From the NCBI GenBank assembly GCA_030153485.1, contig JAGUQX010000008.1:62001-126000 (forward strand): 64,000 bases of DNA. The letters run 5' to 3'. The position numbers and the translations under genes are program-made. The notes beneath the pieces are model-generated. The model saw only the letters and a list, made by a program, of their open reading frames with translations, made no database searches and was not told where the DNA came from. Position 1 is the first letter of the stretch; every line of letters starts with the position of its first letter. Positions 45,712 to 55,966 of this stretch are shown piece after piece. The DNA is from Oscillospiraceae bacterium. Lineage in GTDB: Bacteria > Bacillota > Clostridia > Oscillospirales > Ruminococcaceae.

Positions 45712-48135
45712 TTATTTACTTACAAGGCTATCTATAGCAGATTGAAGTTTTTCTACAGCATAATCTATATCATATTGTGTAAGATATTTCATATACATTA
45801 GATCTCCCGCATATGAAAGTGAAGCTAAAAAACTAAGCCAACTATCATCTGTATATAAATCAGGATTTAAAGATAATGAATGATTTATTAAATTTGTTAA
45901 CTGAGTTTTATCAACTGCTTCTTTTTCTACAAGATTATCTATAGCAGATTGAAGTTTATTTAAAGCAATATTTATATCGTTTTGAGTTGTATATTCGTTG
46001 TATAGAGTATATTCTGCAGATGAACGAGCGGTTAGAAAATTATACCAACTATCATATGTATATAAATTTGAATCTAAATACATAACTTGATTAATAAGAT
46101 TACTAAGATTATTTGTATCAAGTATATCTTTTTCTACAAGACTATTTATAGCAGATTGAAGTTTATTTAAAGCAATATTTACTTCATTTTGAGTTGCAAC
46201 TATGCTATATAGAACATATTCTGCAGATGAACGAGCATTTATAAGATTATTCCAACTATTATTTGTATATAGATTTACATCTAAATTAATAACTTGATTA
46301 ATAAGATTATTAAGATCATTTTTATCAACTATCTGTTTTTCTACAAGACTATCTACAGCAGATTGAAGTTTGTTTAAAGCCCTATTTACTTCATTTTGAG
46401 TTGCAGATGCGTTGTACATAGTATATTCTGCATATGAACGAGCGTTTAGAAAATTATACCAAGTATCATATGTATATAAATTTTCATCTAAATACATAAC
46501 TTGATTAATAAGATTACTAAGATTATTTTTATCAACTGATTGTGGTAGTTCTCTTTCTACAAGACTATCTACAGCAGATTGAAGTTGGTTTAAAGCAGTG
46601 TTCACATCGTGTTGAGTTGCATAGTCGTTGTATAGAGTGTATTCTGCAGATGAACGAGCGTTTAGAAAATTATACCAGCTATCATTTGTATATAAATTTT
46701 CATCTAAATACATAACTTGATAAATAAGATTATTAAGATCATTTTTATCAACTGATTCTATTGGTTGTTTTTCTACAAGACTATCTACAGCAGATTGAAG
46801 TTGGTTTAAAGCAGTATTTACTTCATTTTGAGTTGCAGAGCTGTTGTACATAGTATATTCTGCAGATGAACGAGCGTTTAGAAAATTATACCAGCTGTCA
46901 TATGTATATAAATTTTCATCTAAATACATAACTTGATAAATAAGATTACTAAGATCATTTTTATCAACTGATTGTGGTAGTTCTCTTTCTACAAGACTAT
47001 CTACAGCAGATTGAAGTTGGTTTAGAGCAGTATTTACTTCATTTTGAGTTGCAGATGCGTTGTACATAGTATATTCTGCAGATGAACGAGCTTTTATAAA
47101 ATTAGACCAACTGTCATTTGTGTATGAATATTCATCTAAATACATAACTTGATTAATAAGATTACTAAGATTATTTTTATCAACTGATTCTATTGGTTGT
47201 TTTTCTACAAGACTATCCATAGCGAGTTGAAGTTGAGTTAATGCATCCTGAATCAATGGTTCTGTAGAATTTTGATTTTCAAAAACAATATAACCATTAT
47301 TTTTAGCATTATTCAATTTAGACCAACTAGTTGAAGTGTATTCATCTTGTATAAATGTTTCAGATAATTCTAATAATTTATGTAAAGAATTTCTAGATGA
47401 TATTTCTTCTAATTTAAATATAGCTTTTTGTATATCTTCCGTAGCTTTTAAGATATCTTTAGAAGATGCAAGTTTATTTTCATAAACTACTATAGCATTT
47501 TGTGTAGCTGTTTCAAGTTTTTTAAATGATTCATCAGTATAGATAGATTTATCTAAAGTTGAAACATAGTCAATTTTTTCTTTAAGATATATTTTATCAA
47601 TAAAATTTCTAATAATATCTAAATTATTAGAAAGATTATCAGTTTCATTATTTATTTCACCTTGTGTAGGAGTTTCTTTTAGTAGTATTTCTTTTGCACT
47701 AGCCAAAGAAACATTAAATTTTAATAGATATTCTTCTGACACTCCTTCTAGATCTTGATTTTGTGCCATTTTATAAATATGATTAAGCTTTGTTCTATCA
47801 AATTTTCCTATAAAAACAAGATTTTTAATAGATAAATTTAAAGATGTTATGGCATTATTAATTGTAAAATAATCTACATCTATAGTAGTTAAAACTTCTT
47901 TAGCGCTATTATATTTATCTTTAAAATTTGTATAACTTTCTTTTGTATAGTCTAGTTCATAAAAATCTGAAGCTTTTGATACTAGTATATTTAATTCTAA
48001 TATATAAGAATTACTTTGCTCTGATACATGAGAAGTCTTTTTTATAATTGGTTGAGAAGCAAAAGCAGGAACCGCAGTTGTTGATATAATGGATAAAGCC
48101 ATTATAAGAGAAATTATTTTTTTATTATTTTTCAT
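45712..48135 (-). CDS. Secreted protein made of eleven FIVAR-like repeats
   Basis: 807 residues. Signal peptide 1-26 (ISTTAVPAFASQ). The rest consists of about eleven helical units of 65-72 residues ending in LQSAxDSLVE, the FIVAR type found in Gram-positive surface proteins. The first four units are diverged; the last seven are close (VDKNNLSNLINQVMYLDENL, SATQNEVNTALNQL). The linkers of units 5-8 alternate EKQPIES and ERELPQS, so a two-unit block was duplicated. No LPXTG, S-layer or cell-wall-binding domain is visible, so how it is held is not clear. It is probably an extended stalk or adhesin. Confidence 0.85.
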   Translation of the reverse strand: MKNNKKIISLIMALSIISTTAVPAFASQPIIKKTSHVSEQSNSYILELNILVSKASDFYELDYTKESYTNFKDKYNSAKEVLTTIDVDYFTINNAITSLNLSIKNLVFIGKFDRTKLNHIYKMAQNQDLEGVSEEYLLKFNVSLASAKEILLKETPTQGEINNETDNLSNNLDIIRNFIDKIYLKEKIDYVSTLDKSIYTDESFKKLETATQNAIVVYENKLASSKDILKATEDIQKAIFKLEEISSRNSLHKLLELSETFIQDEYTSTSWSKLNNAKNNGYIVFENQNSTEPLIQDALTQLQLAMDSLVEKQPIESVDKNNLSNLINQVMYLDEYSYTNDSWSNFIKARSSAEYTMYNASATQNEVNTALNQLQSAVDSLVERELPQSVDKNDLSNLIYQVMYLDENLYTYDSWYNFLNARSSAEYTMYNSSATQNEVNTALNQLQSAVDSLVEKQPIESVDKNDLNNLIYQVMYLDENLYTNDSWYNFLNARSSAEYTLYNDYATQHDVNTALNQLQSAVDSLVERELPQSVDKNNLSNLINQVMYLDENLYTYDTWYNFLNARSYAEYTMYNASATQNEVNRALNKLQSAVDSLVEKQIVDKNDLNNLINQVINLDVNLYTNNSWNNLINARSSAEYVLYSIVATQNEVNIALNKLQSAINSLVEKDILDTNNLSNLINQVMYLDSNLYTYDSWYNFLTARSSAEYTLYNEYTTQNDINIALNKLQSAIDNLVEKEAVDKTQLTNLINHSLSLNPDLYTDDSWLSFLASLSYAGDLMYMKYLTQYDIDYAVEKLQSAIDSLVSK
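45880..47220. repeat. Long direct repeats (about 207-216 bp units) inside the FIVAR gene
   Basis: Seven consecutive units of about 210 bp, highly similar at the DNA level, encode FIVAR units 5-11 (for example the recurring ACAAGACTATCTACAGCAGA). Such tracts expand and contract by recombination and can collapse in assembly. Confidence 0.85.
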
Positions 48136-48355
48136 AAATTCACCCTTTTCAATTTGAATATATTAATAGCGTTAAAATGTTATTCTAACAGTGAAGTTAT
48201 TTAGCTACTTTATATAATAATAATAGAAATATATTGAAATAAATGTATATATATATTAACATAATATAAATTTTATATAAAAATAAAAATATGATTTAAT
48301 TTCTTTTAGATATATGTTAATATGTATTATAAACATTTCTGATAGGAGTATTTTT

Positions 48356-48877
48356 ATGGCAGTGAATATTCCAAAGATTGGTATGCGTAATTTTAAAACA
48401 GCAATATCAGTTTTTTTGTGTATAATTGTGGCAAAACTTTTTAATAGAGGCGACTTTTTTTACGCTATTATTGCATCTATTATGTGTATGCAATCTACAA
48501 TAAAAAACACTAAAAAAGTTGGTATGGACCGTATGATAGGAACTATTATAGGTGGTCTATTGGGATTTATTTTTTTATATATTGATTTTATATTTTTATC
48601 AGGTAGATATAATTTTATTCTTATTCCTGTTGGTATAATAATTGATATATATATATGTAATTTATTAAATAAAGGAAGTAGTTCGCCTATATCATGTATA
48701 GTTATGACGTCAATTATTTTTTATAATGGGGGTTGGGACGAAGTTTATCTCTATACTTTTGATAGAATTGTAGAAACAGGGGTAGGTATAGTTATTGCTA
48801 TGCTCGTTAATATTTATTTAAGAAATCCATCGAAGAAAACGTCTAATATAGATAATGATAGATTAAAAATCAATTAA
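48356..48877 (+). CDS. Aromatic acid exporter (ArAE)-like membrane protein
   Basis: 173 residues from ATG 48356 (TAGGAG upstream); an in-frame ATG at 48314 lacks a ribosome binding site. Four to five helices. It reads KIGMRNFKTAISVFLCIIVA, FFYAIIASIMCMQSTIKNTK, MDRMIGTIIGGLLGFIFLYI and FDRIVETGVGIVIAMLVNIY, the usual pattern of the ArAE_1/DUF939 N-terminal membrane domain. It lacks the C-terminal cytoplasmic domain. The substrate is unknown. It lies 49 bp before nrdD but probably has an unrelated role. Confidence 0.85.
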   Translation: MAVNIPKIGMRNFKTAISVFLCIIVAKLFNRGDFFYAIIASIMCMQSTIKNTKKVGMDRMIGTIIGGLLGFIFLYIDFIFLSGRYNFILIPVGIIIDIYICNLLNKGSSSPISCIVMTSIIFYNGGWDEVYLYTFDRIVETGVGIVIAMLVNIYLRNPSKKTSNIDNDRLKIN

Positions 48878-48926
48878 CTTATTACTTTAATTATAAAAAT
48901 TTAAATAATAATTTAGGAGAAAAACT

Positions 48927-51254
48927 ATGTGCAATAGATTAATCAGAAAAATTATTAAAAGAGATGGACGCATAGTTTCTTTTGATGTAGAAAAGATAGC
49001 AGATGCAATCTTTAAATCTGCAGTTGCCTGTGGTGGAACTAACTATGAAGAATCTTTAAAACTGGCATTTAAAGTTGTAGAATATGTAAGGGCAAATATT
49101 TCATTTGAAGAGTTTCCTTTTGTTGAAGATATACAGGATTGTGTAGAAAAGGTTCTTGTAGAAAATGGACATGCACAAACAGCTAAAAAATATATATTAT
49201 ATCGAGCAAATAGAACATATGTAAGAGAAATGAACTCTAATATAATGCAAATATATGGTGATCTTACATTTAAATCATCAAATGAAATAGGAATAAAACG
49301 AGAAAATGCAAATATAGATGCAGACACATCGATGGGAACCATGCTTAAATACGGTTCTGAAGGTGCAAAAATTTTTTATAAAATGCATTTGTTAAAAAAA
49401 GAACATACAAAAGCACATGATGATGGAGATATACATATTCATGATTTGGATTTTTATGCATTGACGACTACTTGCTGTCAAATAGATATTATAAAACTTT
49501 TTGAAGGTGGTTTTTCTACAGGACATGGTTTTTTAAGAGAGCCAAGTAATATACTTAGCTATTCTGCTCTAGCTTGTATCGCCATACAATCAAATCAAAA
49601 TGATCAACATGGCGGACAGAGTATTCCGAATTTTGATTATGCTATGGCCATAGGAGTTAAAAAAAGTTTTAAAAAGATTTATAAATCAAATTTACTAAAA
49701 TATTTAAAGTTAGAAATTTTAGATAAAATAAAATATACAAACTTAAAAAGTGATATAAAATTTTTTTGGAAAGAAAAAAATGATGATTCTTTAAAGATAG
49801 ATATAGATCAAAAATATAGTAAAGATGAATTTAATATTTTAGCTTGCTATATGCATACAGACAGAGTTGATATATTACAAAAAGTAGTTAGAGAGGTTAG
49901 TTTAGCTGATCTTGATATTGAAGTTTTTCAAGCTATGGAATCATTTATTCATAATTTGAATACTATGCACTCTAGAGCAGGTGCACAGGTTCCTTTTAGT
50001 TCTATAAATTATGGAACAGATACATCGGTAGAGGGAAGATTAGTTATAAAAAATATATTAAAAGCAACAGAAAAGGGTCTAGGAAATGGTGAGACACCTA
50101 TATTTCCTATACAGATTTTTAAAGTTAAGGAAGAAGTTAATTTTAATAAAGATGATATAAATTATGATCTTTTTATATATGCTTGTAGGGTATCTGCAAA
50201 AAGACTTTTTCCTAACTTTTCTTTCTTAGACTCTCCTTTTAACAAGGTATATTATAAAAAAGGAGACTATAATACAGAAGTTGCGTATATGGGATGTAGA
50301 ACAAGAGTTGTTGGAAATAATTATGATAAAGAAAATGAGATTATTTCTGGAAGAGGAAACCTAAGTTTCACATCAATAAATCTACCAAGACTTGCACTTA
50401 GATCAAACCAAAGTGTAGAAGTTTTTATGAAAAATCTTGATGATATTATGGAGATATGTTTTGAACAGCTTATTCATAGATTTAATATACAATCTGATAA
50501 AAAAGTTTTTAATTATCCATTTTTGATGGGGCAAGGAATATGGATAGGGAGCAGTAATTTAAAAAATAGTGATCGTGTTGGAGATATTTTAAAACACGGA
50601 ACATTATCTATTGGATTTATTGGACTTGCTGAATGTTTGAAGGCTTTGATTGGTATGCATCATGGAGAGAATCAAAAAGCACAAGATTTAGGAATTAAAA
50701 TCATTTCATTTATGAGGAAAAAAATTGATGAAAAATCTTTAGAATTAAATTTAAATTTTTCATTAATTGCAACCCCAGCAGAGGGTCTTTCAGGGAGATT
50801 TATAAAATTAGATAAAAAAAGATATGGAATTATTGCTGGAGTTACTGATAGAGAATACTATACAAATTCATTTCATATACCTGTATATTATAATATATCT
50901 GCATATGATAAAATAAAAAAAGAATCTTTTTATCATACATTTACAAATGGAGGACATATAACATATATAGAATTAGATGGAGATCCTTCTAATAATATTG
51001 ATGGATTTGAAAAAATTATAAGATATATGAAAGAATGTGGAATAGGGTATGGATCTATAAATCATCCTATTGATAGGGATCCAATTTGTGGATATTCTGG
51101 TATAATAAATGATATTTGTCCTAAATGCGGAAGAGATGAAGGCGATGTTAAATTTGAAAGGATAAGACGGATTACAGGATATTTAGTTGGAACACTTGAT
51201 AGGTTTAATGATGCAAAAAAATCAGAGGAAAGTAATAGAGTAAAACATAATTAG
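48927..51254 (+). CDS. nrdD: Anaerobic (class III) ribonucleoside-triphosphate reductase
   Basis: Makes deoxyribonucleotides under anoxic conditions with a glycyl radical. It has 775 residues, full length. An ATP-cone domain (KIIKRDGRIVSFDVEKIADA) occupies about 1-95. HDGDIHIHDLDFY and YTTTCCQ-like residues follow near 170-190. The C-terminal zinc site has CGYSG and CPKCGRDEG. The radical site is RRITGYLVGTLDRFND near residue 755. The activase gene nrdG follows at 36 bp. The start is behind AGGAG. No NrdR box is visible upstream. Confidence 0.97.
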   Translation: MCNRLIRKIIKRDGRIVSFDVEKIADAIFKSAVACGGTNYEESLKLAFKVVEYVRANISFEEFPFVEDIQDCVEKVLVENGHAQTAKKYILYRANRTYVREMNSNIMQIYGDLTFKSSNEIGIKRENANIDADTSMGTMLKYGSEGAKIFYKMHLLKKEHTKAHDDGDIHIHDLDFYALTTTCCQIDIIKLFEGGFSTGHGFLREPSNILSYSALACIAIQSNQNDQHGGQSIPNFDYAMAIGVKKSFKKIYKSNLLKYLKLEILDKIKYTNLKSDIKFFWKEKNDDSLKIDIDQKYSKDEFNILACYMHTDRVDILQKVVREVSLADLDIEVFQAMESFIHNLNTMHSRAGAQVPFSSINYGTDTSVEGRLVIKNILKATEKGLGNGETPIFPIQIFKVKEEVNFNKDDINYDLFIYACRVSAKRLFPNFSFLDSPFNKVYYKKGDYNTEVAYMGCRTRVVGNNYDKENEIISGRGNLSFTSINLPRLALRSNQSVEVFMKNLDDIMEICFEQLIHRFNIQSDKKVFNYPFLMGQGIWIGSSNLKNSDRVGDILKHGTLSIGFIGLAECLKALIGMHHGENQKAQDLGIKIISFMRKKIDEKSLELNLNFSLIATPAEGLSGRFIKLDKKRYGIIAGVTDREYYTNSFHIPVYYNISAYDKIKKESFYHTFTNGGHITYIELDGDPSNNIDGFEKIIRYMKECGIGYGSINHPIDRDPICGYSGIINDICPKCGRDEGDVKFERIRRITGYLVGTLDRFNDAKKSEESNRVKHN

Positions 51255-51290
51255 GTGTAATAAATAATTTTGCTTTAGGTTAATTTTTGT

Positions 51291-51803
51291 ATGGATAATT
51301 TAATAAAAATATCAGGAATTATCTCTGAGTCTATTGTTGATGGACCAGGTATAAGATACGTTATTTTTTTTCAAGGATGCTATCATAATTGTTATGGCTG
51401 TCAAAATACTCATTCTCATAGTTTAAATGATGGATATTTTAAAAATATAGATGAAATAATAGATGAAATTAATTATAATAAATTGATAACAGGCATTACT
51501 ATAAGTGGAGGGGAACCCTTTTTACAGCCAGATAAGCTTTTTATACTTTTAAGAAAGATAAAATCTATATTTAACTTTTCTATAATTGTATATACTGGGT
51601 ATTTATTTGAAGATTTATTGAATATGGATGAATATTTTATTAAAAAGTCTTTAAATATTATAGACTTTATTATAGATGGAAGGTTTGAAATAGATAAAAA
51701 AACTCTTTTATCTCCATTTGTTGGAAGTTGGAATCAAAGAGTAATAAATGTTAAAGATAGTTTTAAATATAATATAATTAGTTTAGAGATATTAAATAAA
51801 TAG
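51291..51803 (+). CDS. nrdG: Anaerobic ribonucleotide reductase activating protein (radical SAM)
   Basis: Uses a [4Fe-4S] cluster and SAM to generate the glycyl radical on NrdD. It has 170 residues. The cluster motif is FFQGCYHNCYGCQN (C-x3-C-x2-C) near residue 25-33, and the GGEP SAM motif is ITISGGEPFLQPD. It has the NrdG-typical N-terminus SIVDGPGIRYVIF. Terminated by a 28-bp hairpin that starts inside its last codons. Confidence 0.96.
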   Translation: MDNLIKISGIISESIVDGPGIRYVIFFQGCYHNCYGCQNTHSHSLNDGYFKNIDEIIDEINYNKLITGITISGGEPFLQPDKLFILLRKIKSIFNFSIIVYTGYLFEDLLNMDEYFIKKSLNIIDFIIDGRFEIDKKTLLSPFVGSWNQRVINVKDSFKYNIISLEILNK

Positions 51804-51846
51804 GAGATAGTAGTTAATTACTATCTCCTATTTATTTAATATCTCT
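51785..51846. terminator. Bidirectional terminator, 28-bp perfect stem
   Basis: Arms 51785-51812 and 51819-51846 are perfect, with a 6-base loop. The left arm contains the last five codons of nrdG and its stop; the right arm ends in the stop of the convergent PASTA gene (51845). Confidence 0.9.
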
Positions 51847-53509
51847 ATTTTGTTATAAAAATAACTAATTTAATTGATGATTCTATATCTATGGTATTTC
51901 CAGGAGTTATGCTAGTGTTAAACACATATCCAGAAGGGAGGTTAGAAACTTTTTCTCGTTGTATTTCATAATTTATACCTAGGTCTTTTAAGGTTTTTGT
52001 ATATTCATCACCAGAAATGCCATAAAAATCTGGAATAGTAGGAAATCTCTTTCCCTTGCTAACTTTTAATATTATAGATGTATTCTGAATAACTTCTGAA
52101 TTTGGAGCTATATTTTGTTCAAAAATTTTACCTATTCCAAAATCATCATTATATTCCTCTTTAATAATAAAAGAAAATAAATTTTTATAGGTAGGGTTAT
52201 TCTTTATAGATGTATAATTTTGGTTAATAAAATTTGGAACTGAAATTTTATTAACATCAGTTTGAGAGGAATTAGAAGTTATAATTGAACTTGATGAAGA
52301 TGAAGAAAAACTACTAGAATTTTCATTTGTAGATATACTTGATGAATTATTTGAGATAAAGCTATTTAAATTGTTATTATTATTATTTTTATTTGGAGAA
52401 TCAAATAAAAAGACAAATACAAATATTAGTATAAAAAGAAGAAAAATAGTAGTTATTCCCATAGAAATTAGTCCATACTTTTTATTTTTTTGGGATTTTG
52501 TTTTTTCGCTTATAGGGAGTGGTTTTTCAGGTTGTATAATTGGTGGATAGCAATCAGGATTTGTTAGATATGATTGAAGTTCATTTATAGATGATATTCT
52601 GTCTTTAATAGATAAATTTAAAGCTTTATCTAATATATTTGATAGATAGTCTGTTATGTCAAGATTTAATTTATTAGCAGAAACATATTTATCTTTAGAC
52701 ATTCTAGCATATGCATCTGGGGGCATAGTTCCAGTTACTATTTTGTATAAAACAGCAGATATAGAATATATATCAGTCCAAGTTCCGTGTGTTCCATTAG
52801 GGAAATACTGTTCTGGTGCAGAATATCCAGAAAATAAATCAAAATTCAGAGATGAATTTGCACCTCTTGTTAGGTTTATAGAAAAAGATGTTAATTTAAT
52901 TTCATTTTTTTTATTTATTAATAAAGTTTCTGTAGATATTCCTCTATGAATAATATTCACAGAATGTAATATTCCAACACTTTTTATAACAGGAGTTATT
53001 ATTTCTTTTGCAAGGTCCCAATTAATATAATCTACATTGTCCATAAGAAATTGTTTTAATGTTTGTCCAATAACTCTTTCGCAAATTGCATAAGCTGTGT
53101 TGTTAAGTTCTATAACATCATAAATTTTAACAATATGTGAAAGTGTTCTAATTTTAGATAGCTCTTTATACAGCTCTATAAAATCAGATAGATATGCTTT
53201 ATATGGAGTTTGTAGTCCTTCCATGGGAATAATATTTAAGGAATCTTTTTCTCTAACACATATTTTTTCAGGAAGATATTCTTTAATTTCAACAACTTGA
53301 TTTATATTTAAATCAAAAGCGATATAAGTTGCACCTTGCTTATCTTCTGATAAAAGTTTTCCTAAAAAATATCTTTCTAAAAAAATTGTTTTAGGTGGAA
53401 TTTGACCTGGTAGATAAAGAGTGTCTTGATCATATCCACAATTTTCACAAATATTTGAATTTTGTATATCTTTCATACAACTTACGCATAGTTGTATTTT
53501 TTTTTGCAT
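51845..53509 (-). CDS. PASTA-domain protein with a kinase domain that has lost its catalytic residues (pseudokinase)
   Basis: 554 residues. A zinc ribbon (CVSC, CENC) lies at about 8-23 and a Hanks-type kinase fold at about 45-315. The VAIK-lysine equivalent is kept (VVEIKEYLP), as are GYSAPEQ and WTDIYSISAVLY. But the catalytic loop is HRGISTET instead of HRDxxxxN, and the metal-binding DFG is SFS (KLTSFSINL). All three catalytic residues are missing, so phosphotransfer is unlikely. Then come a proline-rich linker, one membrane helix (about 345-368), a serine/asparagine-rich linker and two PASTA domains (about 420-554). It may sense muropeptides or scaffold another kinase. Single gene behind a ribosome binding site of unusual sequence. 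Confidence 0.88.
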   Translation of the reverse strand: MQKKIQLCVSCMKDIQNSNICENCGYDQDTLYLPGQIPPKTIFLERYFLGKLLSEDKQGATYIAFDLNINQVVEIKEYLPEKICVREKDSLNIIPMEGLQTPYKAYLSDFIELYKELSKIRTLSHIVKIYDVIELNNTAYAICERVIGQTLKQFLMDNVDYINWDLAKEIITPVIKSVGILHSVNIIHRGISTETLLINKKNEIKLTSFSINLTRGANSSLNFDLFSGYSAPEQYFPNGTHGTWTDIYSISAVLYKIVTGTMPPDAYARMSKDKYVSANKLNLDITDYLSNILDKALNLSIKDRISSINELQSYLTNPDCYPPIIQPEKPLPISEKTKSQKNKKYGLISMGITTIFLLFILIFVFVFLFDSPNKNNNNNNLNSFISNNSSSISTNENSSSFSSSSSSSIITSNSSQTDVNKISVPNFINQNYTSIKNNPTYKNLFSFIIKEEYNDDFGIGKIFEQNIAPNSEVIQNTSIILKVSKGKRFPTIPDFYGISGDEYTKTLKDLGINYEIQREKVSNLPSGYVFNTSITPGNTIDIESSIKLVIFITK

Positions 53510-53606
53510 AACATTTCACACTCCAAAACAAATTTCAAATGATCCAAAAAAATCTCTATGTTATAAAATCATATCAATATATAAATAATTTGTCAACTTA
53601 AAATAA

Positions 53607-54686
53607 TTATCTTAAAATATATGATAAAATAGATATATTTGCACAAGATTGTATAACGATATTTGCCCTAGGAACTATACAAGGATCATGTCTACCTGAT
53701 ATTTTAATTTTTTCATTCTTCATAGTTTTAAAATTAATTGATCGTTGTACTTTAGATATAGAAGAGGTTGGTTTTATAGCAGTTTTAAATACAATAGGCA
53801 TGCCTGTAGATACTCCACCTAAGATTCCTCCGTGATTATTGGAGAATGATTTAATCATATTATTATCTATATAATACTCATCGTTATTTTTTGATCCATA
53901 TATTTTTGTAGATTCAAAACCATTTCCAAACTCGATCCCTTTTGTAGAAGGGATAGACATAACAAGAGAGGCTATATTAGCTTGAATTCCATTAAATATA
54001 GGATTTCCTAAACCTACAGGAACTCCAATTATGGCAGTTTCGATAATACCTCCTACAGAATCTTTTTCTGATTTTGCTAATAAAATTTGGTCTATCATAC
54101 TTTGTTTTATTGAATCATCTATAATAGGAAAAGTTTTTTTATCTAATATATCTATATTTTTTTTCTTGAGGTTTTCTGTATTAAAAGAAATATCTTTTAT
54201 GGTTTTTATAGATATAATATGACTTGCAGAATATATCTTATATGTTTTAAGTATTTGATTTGCAATAGCTCCTGCAAATACAAAAGGTGCTGTCAACCTT
54301 CCTGAAGAGTGGCCACCACCAGATTTATTGTTAAAACCTTTATGTTTAAAATGTAGAGGAAAATCTGCATGTCCTGGTCTAAAAACACTAGATATTTCGT
54401 CATAATCATTTCCTTTAATATCTATATTTTTAATTATTGCAGCAATAGGTGTTCCAGTAGTTTTATTATTATATATACCTGATAGTATCTCTGGAATATC
54501 AGTTTCTAGTCTTTTTGTGGATATTTCTTTATTTATATTCGATTTTCTTTTTGACATAAATTTAATAATATCATTAAAATTTATGTCATAACCAGCTGGA
54601 ATTTTATCCAAAACAACTCCAATAGTGGATCCATGAGATTCACCAAATATAGATATTGATAATCCATTATTCCATATTGAGGACAA
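53607..54686 (-). CDS. aroC: Chorismate synthase
   Basis: Converts EPSP to chorismate with reduced flavin; last step of the shikimate pathway. It has 359 residues. Signatures: GESHGSTIGVVLDKIPAG near residue 15, RPGHADFPLHFKHKG, SSGRLTAPFVFAGAIA, and RHDPCIVPRA near the end. It overlaps aroA by 20 bp, so translation is coupled. It is the last gene of aroF-aroB-aroA-aroC; the enzymes AroD, AroE and AroK are not encoded in the window. Confidence 0.96.
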   Translation of the reverse strand: MSSIWNNGLSISIFGESHGSTIGVVLDKIPAGYDINFNDIIKFMSKRKSNINKEISTKRLETDIPEILSGIYNNKTTGTPIAAIIKNIDIKGNDYDEISSVFRPGHADFPLHFKHKGFNNKSGGGHSSGRLTAPFVFAGAIANQILKTYKIYSASHIISIKTIKDISFNTENLKKKNIDILDKKTFPIIDDSIKQSMIDQILLAKSEKDSVGGIIETAIIGVPVGLGNPIFNGIQANIASLVMSIPSTKGIEFGNGFESTKIYGSKNNDEYYIDNNMIKSFSNNHGGILGGVSTGMPIVFKTAIKPTSSISKVQRSINFKTMKNEKIKISGRHDPCIVPRANIVIQSCANISILSYILR

Positions 54687-55965
54687 TATATTTTCCTCCT
54701 ATATCTTTTATGTGTTTAAAAAACAGAGGATATGATTTTTTAAAATGTTCATAATTTTTTATTATACAGGGTATTTCAGTTAAATATGAAAGAATAGTAG
54801 CTGACATAACTATTCTGTGATCATTAAAAGAATTTATAATAATCATTTTTTTGTTTTTTATATTATTTTTGTTTTTTAAAATTTCAATGCTATTATTATT
54901 TGTATGGCATTCATATCCAAAATTTATTAACATTTCTTTTGTTGAATTTATTCTATCGGATTCTTTTCCACGTAATCTTGAAATATTTTTAATTGTTAAT
55001 TTTTCTATAGGTGAGACGGAAAAAAGAACAGATAATATAGGTATGATATCCGGATAATTTTTTCCATCAAATACTATATGATTGTAATTTATTTTTTTAT
55101 ATTTTTTTATTTGCAAATAATCTTGATTAAATTTACAAATATACCCTAATCTATCTAATATATTTAAAATTATTTTATCACCTTGAATTGAATTATTATT
55201 TAAGTTTTTTATAGTTATTTTATTATATTTCATTGCAAGACATATGATAAAACAGGCAGAAGAAAAATCTCCCTCTATAAGCATACTATTTTTTTTAAAA
55301 TCAGATCTTCTTTTCTTTATTCTAAAATATTTATTATTTTTATTTATAATTTCTACTCCAAATTTCAGAAATAAGTCTTTTGTTATATTAAAATAAGGGA
55401 TGGAAACTAATTCATTTTTAACTATTATATTTTTAATTTTTGATATAGTTATAGAAAATAATAATCCAGTTAAAAATTGAGAACTTTTGCTACAGTCTAT
55501 TTCAATATTTTTATCTTGTTTAAATTTTCCTACAAATTTAAAACTTGTATCATCAATTAATTTAAAATGTATATCATGTTGTTTAAATGATGTTATATAT
55601 GGTTGTATCGTCCTTTTCATAAGGTTGATAGATCCAGTAAATATTGTGTTTATTTTTAAAGCTATAGTTATAGGTATTAAAAATCGTAATGTAGATGCCG
55701 ATTCTTTGCAATCTAATTTTATTATAGATTTATTTGTTTTAATAGGACCTTTTATATAGAGATTATTATTGTTTTTATAAAATTGCACGCCCATTTGTTT
55801 CATGCAATTAATAGTTGCTTTTATATCTTCAGAGAATGATATATTTTTTATTATAGAAACTCCATTACATAGTGAAGCGGATATGATTGCCCGATGTGAA
55901 TAACTTTTTGAGGATGGGATATATACAAATCCTTTGAATTTTGATGGAAGTATTTTTATATCCAT
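54667..55965 (-). CDS. aroA: EPSP synthase (3-phosphoshikimate 1-carboxyvinyltransferase)
   Basis: Joins PEP to shikimate-3-phosphate. It has 432 residues. ATG 55965 is chosen (AAGGAC upstream, one base after the aroB stop); an earlier start would add 13 residues inside aroB. Signatures: IPSSKSYSHRAIISASL near the N-terminus, LDCKESASTLRFLIPI (usual form LDxGNAGTxxR, so diverged) and LRGKESDRI near residue 330. The NAGT-to-ESAS change lies in the PEP-binding loop region and makes it a diverged (class II-like) enzyme. Confidence 0.93.
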   Translation of the reverse strand: MDIKILPSKFKGFVYIPSSKSYSHRAIISASLCNGVSIIKNISFSEDIKATINCMKQMGVQFYKNNNNLYIKGPIKTNKSIIKLDCKESASTLRFLIPITIALKINTIFTGSINLMKRTIQPYITSFKQHDIHFKLIDDTSFKFVGKFKQDKNIEIDCSKSSQFLTGLLFSITISKIKNIIVKNELVSIPYFNITKDLFLKFGVEIINKNNKYFRIKKRRSDFKKNSMLIEGDFSSACFIICLAMKYNKITIKNLNNNSIQGDKIILNILDRLGYICKFNQDYLQIKKYKKINYNHIVFDGKNYPDIIPILSVLFSVSPIEKLTIKNISRLRGKESDRINSTKEMLINFGYECHTNNNSIEILKNKNNIKNKKMIIINSFNDHRIVMSATILSYLTEIPCIIKNYEHFKKSYPLFFKHIKDIGGKYIVLNME

Positions 55966-55966
55966 T

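Noticed and set aside
45880..47220. Regular repeats of about 210 bp, possibly an array element
   Set aside because: They encode FIVAR units in one long frame; the period is a protein-domain repeat.
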